Positions 61,796 to 64,000 of a DNA stretch of 64,000 bases are shown in pieces. The stretch is from Streptomyces sp. Act143 (GTDB taxonomy: Bacteria > Actinomycetota > Actinomycetes > Streptomycetales > Streptomycetaceae), in assembly GCF_003143935.1 (NCBI RefSeq), contig NZ_QFRX01000001.1:1684071-1748070 (forward strand), in the 5' to 3' direction. The notes below the pieces were generated by a model. That model was not told where the DNA came from, made no database searches, and saw only the letters and a list, made by a program, of their open reading frames with translations. Both the position numbers and the translations under genes were made by a program. Numbering within the stretch: the stretch's first letter is position 1; each line of letters opens with the position of its first letter.

Positions 61796-62761
61796 ATGAC
61801 ATGGCTGATCACAGGCGGAGCGGGATACATCGGGGCCCATGTGGCGCGGACCATGGTGGAGGCCGGTGAGCGGGTCCTCGCGCTGGACGACCTCTCGGCA
61901 GGGGTTCCCGCACGGCTGCCCGCGGACGTACCGCTGGTGCGGGGTTCGTCGCTCGACGCCGAGCTGCTCAAGCGGGTCCTCGCCGAGCACGCGGTGACCG
62001 GGGTCGTGCACCTGGCCGCCCGCAAGCAGGTCGCCGAGTCGGTGGCGCAGCCGACGCGCTACTACCAGGAGAACGTCGGCGGGCTGGCGACGCTGCTGGA
62101 GGCGGTCGCCGAGGCCGGGGTCGGGCGGTTCGTGTTCTCCTCGTCGGCGGCCGTCTACGGCAATCCGGACGTGGCGCTGATCACGGAGGACACTCCGTGC
62201 GCCCCGGTGAACCCTTACGGGGAGACCAAGCTCGCCGGGGAGTGGCTGGTGCGGGCGGCGGGGCAGGCGCACGGGATCTCCACCGTATGCCTGCGGTATT
62301 TCAACGTGGCCGGGGCCGCGGCGCCCGAGCTGGCCGACACGGGCGTCTTCAACATCGTGCCGATGGTCTTCGACCGGCTCACCCGCGAGGACGCCCCGCG
62401 GATCTTCGGCGACGACTATCCGACGCCGGACGGCACCTGCATCCGGGACTACATCCATGTCGCGGACCTCGCCGAGGCGCATCTCGCGGCCGCGCGACGG
62501 GTCGGGGAGCGCGACGGCGACCTGACCGTCAACATCGGCCGTGGCGAGGGGGTGTCCGTACGGGAGATGGTCACGGTCATCGGGGAGGTCACCGGCGACC
62601 GGCGGGAGCCGGTCGTGGAGGCCCGGCGTCCCGGTGACGCACCGGTCTCGGTCGCCTCGGCCGGGCTGGCCGCCCGGGAACTCGGCTGGACCGCCCGGCG
62701 CGGGGTGCGCGAGATGATCGAGTCGGCCTGGGCAGGCTGGCGGCTGCACCACGGCAAGTGA
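61796..62761 (+). CDS. galE: UDP-glucose 4-epimerase
   Basis: 321 residues from ATG 61796. Extended SDR: MTWLITGGAGYIGAHVARTM, VVHLAARKQVAESV, FVFSSSAAVYGN, NPYGETK (Tyr-x3-Lys), CLRYFNVAGA and GTCIRDYIHVADLAEAHL. Interconverts UDP-glucose and UDP-galactose. Divergent from the glycan-export operon (279-bp gap), so it may supply that operon's glycosyltransferase. A broken paralogue lies at 6563. Confidence 0.92.
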   Translation: MTWLITGGAGYIGAHVARTMVEAGERVLALDDLSAGVPARLPADVPLVRGSSLDAELLKRVLAEHAVTGVVHLAARKQVAESVAQPTRYYQENVGGLATLLEAVAEAGVGRFVFSSSAAVYGNPDVALITEDTPCAPVNPYGETKLAGEWLVRAAGQAHGISTVCLRYFNVAGAAAPELADTGVFNIVPMVFDRLTREDAPRIFGDDYPTPDGTCIRDYIHVADLAEAHLAAARRVGERDGDLTVNIGRGEGVSVREMVTVIGEVTGDRREPVVEARRPGDAPVSVASAGLAARELGWTARRGVREMIESAWAGWRLHHGK

Positions 62762-62770
62762 GCTGAGGCT

Positions 62771-62828
62771 GCCCTGACCTGCGCTTCGTCCCCTCCCCGA
62801 GCCGATGTTCGTTTGCGCAGGTCAGGGC
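62771..62828. repeat. Long inverted repeat, 14-bp perfect arms
   Basis: gccctgacctgcgc (62771-62784) and gcgcaggtcagggc (62815-62828) are exact complements around a 30-bp loop, 10 bp after the galE stop and 90 bp before the CDF start. It is probably the galE terminator, but the arms also look like a regulator site for the metal exporter. Confidence 0.8.
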
Positions 62829-62917
62829 ACATGACAACGGTGTTCAGTGCCGCGTTGCCCGATACCCCCCACCCGTAGTTCACTGTGAAGCCGAGCGGAT
62901 CACAGGAGGCGGCTTTC

Positions 62918-63853
62918 ATGGGGGCTGGGCACGACCACGGGCACGCACACACGCCGGCCGGCGGTACGGCGACCGCGGCGTACCGCGGCAGGCTGCGGGT
63001 GGCGCTGTCGATCACGCTCACCGTCATGGTGGTCGAGATCGTCGGCGGGATCGTGGCGGACTCCCTCGCGCTGGTCGCGGACGCGGCCCACATGGCGACG
63101 GACGCGCTGGGCCTCGGCATGGCGCTGATGGCGATCCACTTCGCGAGTCTCCCGCCGAGCGGGAAGCGCACCTTCGGGTACGCCCGCGCCGAGATCCTCG
63201 CCGCGCTCGCCAACTGTCTGCTGCTGCTCGGCGTCGGCGGCTACGTCCTGTACGAGGCGGTCCAGCGGTTCATCACGCCGGCCGGCACCGAGGGCGGGCT
63301 GACCATCGTGTTCGGCGCGATCGGCCTGGTCGCGAACATGATCTCCCTCACCCTGCTGATGCGCGGGCAGAAGGAGAGCCTGAACGTGCGGGGCGCCTTC
63401 CTGGAGGTCGCCGCGGACGCGCTCGGTTCGGTCGCGGTGATCATCTCGGCGGTGGTGATCCTGGCCACGGGCTGGCAGGCCGCCGACCCGATCGCCTCCC
63501 TCGTCATCGGCCTGATGATCGTGCCCCGCACCTGGAAGCTGCTGCGGGAGACCCTCGACGTGCTGCTGGAGGCGGCCCCGAAGAACGTCGACATGGACGA
63601 GGTGCGGGCCCACATCCTGGCCCTGGACGGCGTCGAGGACGTCCACGACCTGCACGCCTGGACGATCACCTCGGGGATGCCGGTGGTCTCCGCGCACGTG
63701 GTGGTGCGCACCGACGTCCTGAACGCGATCGGGCACGAGAAGATGCTCCACGAGCTCCAGGGCTGCCTCGGCGACCACTTCGACGTGGAGCACTGCACCT
63801 TCCAGCTGGAGCCCGGCGGGCACGCCGAGCACGAGGCGCGGCTCTGCCACTGA
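62918..63853 (+). CDS. Cation diffusion facilitator (Zn/Co/Cd exporter)
   Basis: 311 residues from ATG 62918 with AGGAGG 8 bp upstream. A His-rich start MGAGHDHGHAHTP, six membrane helices, metal site DSLALVADAAHMATDALGLG (Asp/His of HxxxD type) and EVAADALGSVAVIISAVV, then a cytoplasmic C-terminal domain DGVEDVHDLHAWTITSGMPVVSAHVVV. CzcD-like zinc/cobalt/cadmium-proton antiporter of the membrane. Nothing is recognised after it (63854-64000). Confidence 0.95.
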   Translation: MGAGHDHGHAHTPAGGTATAAYRGRLRVALSITLTVMVVEIVGGIVADSLALVADAAHMATDALGLGMALMAIHFASLPPSGKRTFGYARAEILAALANCLLLLGVGGYVLYEAVQRFITPAGTEGGLTIVFGAIGLVANMISLTLLMRGQKESLNVRGAFLEVAADALGSVAVIISAVVILATGWQAADPIASLVIGLMIVPRTWKLLRETLDVLLEAAPKNVDMDEVRAHILALDGVEDVHDLHAWTITSGMPVVSAHVVVRTDVLNAIGHEKMLHELQGCLGDHFDVEHCTFQLEPGGHAEHEARLCH

Positions 63854-64000
63854 AGGCCCGGCGGGTCCGGCCGCGTCCGGCCGCGTCCAGCCGAGGACGG
63901 AATGCAGCGATCCGGCGCGCGGTTGCGTCCTTCACCGCACAGCACCGCCCCGGACGGTTCCCCGCCCGCCGCGCCGGGCACGATCAACGGCTCGGAGTGC

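Overview
The window is very GC rich with strong third-position G/C bias. It carries GTG and TTG starts, a conservon, a hopanoid cluster with its own dxs and ispG, a DUF574 methyltransferase, and a c-di-AMP-type leader in front of a LysM/M23 wall hydrolase. Together these point to a Streptomyces chromosome, probably a chromosome arm. All calls come from reading the sequence; no database search was run.

Layout. 0-2.2 kb: start of an M20 amidohydrolase, a decayed 2-oxoacid dehydrogenase E1-beta gene and a degenerate P450. 2.5-6.5 kb: DUF574 methyltransferase, a split FluG pair (glutamine synthetase-like ligase plus amidohydrolase) and a NUDIX-like protein. 6.5-8.8 kb: a broken galE, antisense remnants of nucleotide-sugar genes, and an intact TetR gene whose likely operator occurs on both sides. 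9-10.3 kb: a frameshifted LAXTG surface protein. 10.3-15.8 kb: EamA exporter/LysR pair, GH43, LacI and Gfo/Idh oxidoreductase, the last two sharing mirror-image operators. 15.9-22.2 kb: tRNA-Pro, MFS exporter, small regulators, GNAT, and kbl-tdh for threonine breakdown. 22.5-27.4 kb: GPP34 protein, GAF protein and a four-gene conservon. 28.4-39.4 kb: MBL hydrolase, MOSC protein, amino-acid dehydrogenase with TetR, secreted SIMPL protein, SGNH hydrolases, DUF6250 protein, riboswitch-controlled M23 peptidase and GH36 alpha-galactosidase. 39.5-41.2 kb: tyrosine phosphatase, tiny membrane protein and an XRE-cupin regulator behind two perfect palindromes.

41.2-54.1 kb is a ten-gene minus-strand hopanoid operon. 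It runs hpnC, hpnD and hpnE (farnesyl-PP to squalene), a prenyl diphosphate synthase, shc, hpnG and hpnH (side-chain addition), ispG and dxs (MEP-pathway precursor supply), then hpnO.

54.4-61.5 kb is a tightly overlapping seven-gene minus-strand operon with a divergent galE. It encodes a CDP-alcohol phosphotransferase/DUF5941 protein, a LicC-like cytidylyltransferase, a glycerol-1-phosphate dehydrogenase-like protein, a second CDP-alcohol phosphotransferase, a GT2 glycosyltransferase and a Wzm/Wzt-type ABC exporter. I infer a pathway that makes, sugar-decorates and exports a polyol-phosphate lipid or polymer, perhaps built on sn-glycerol-1-phosphate. This is the best candidate here for an undescribed system. 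A CDF metal exporter closes the window.
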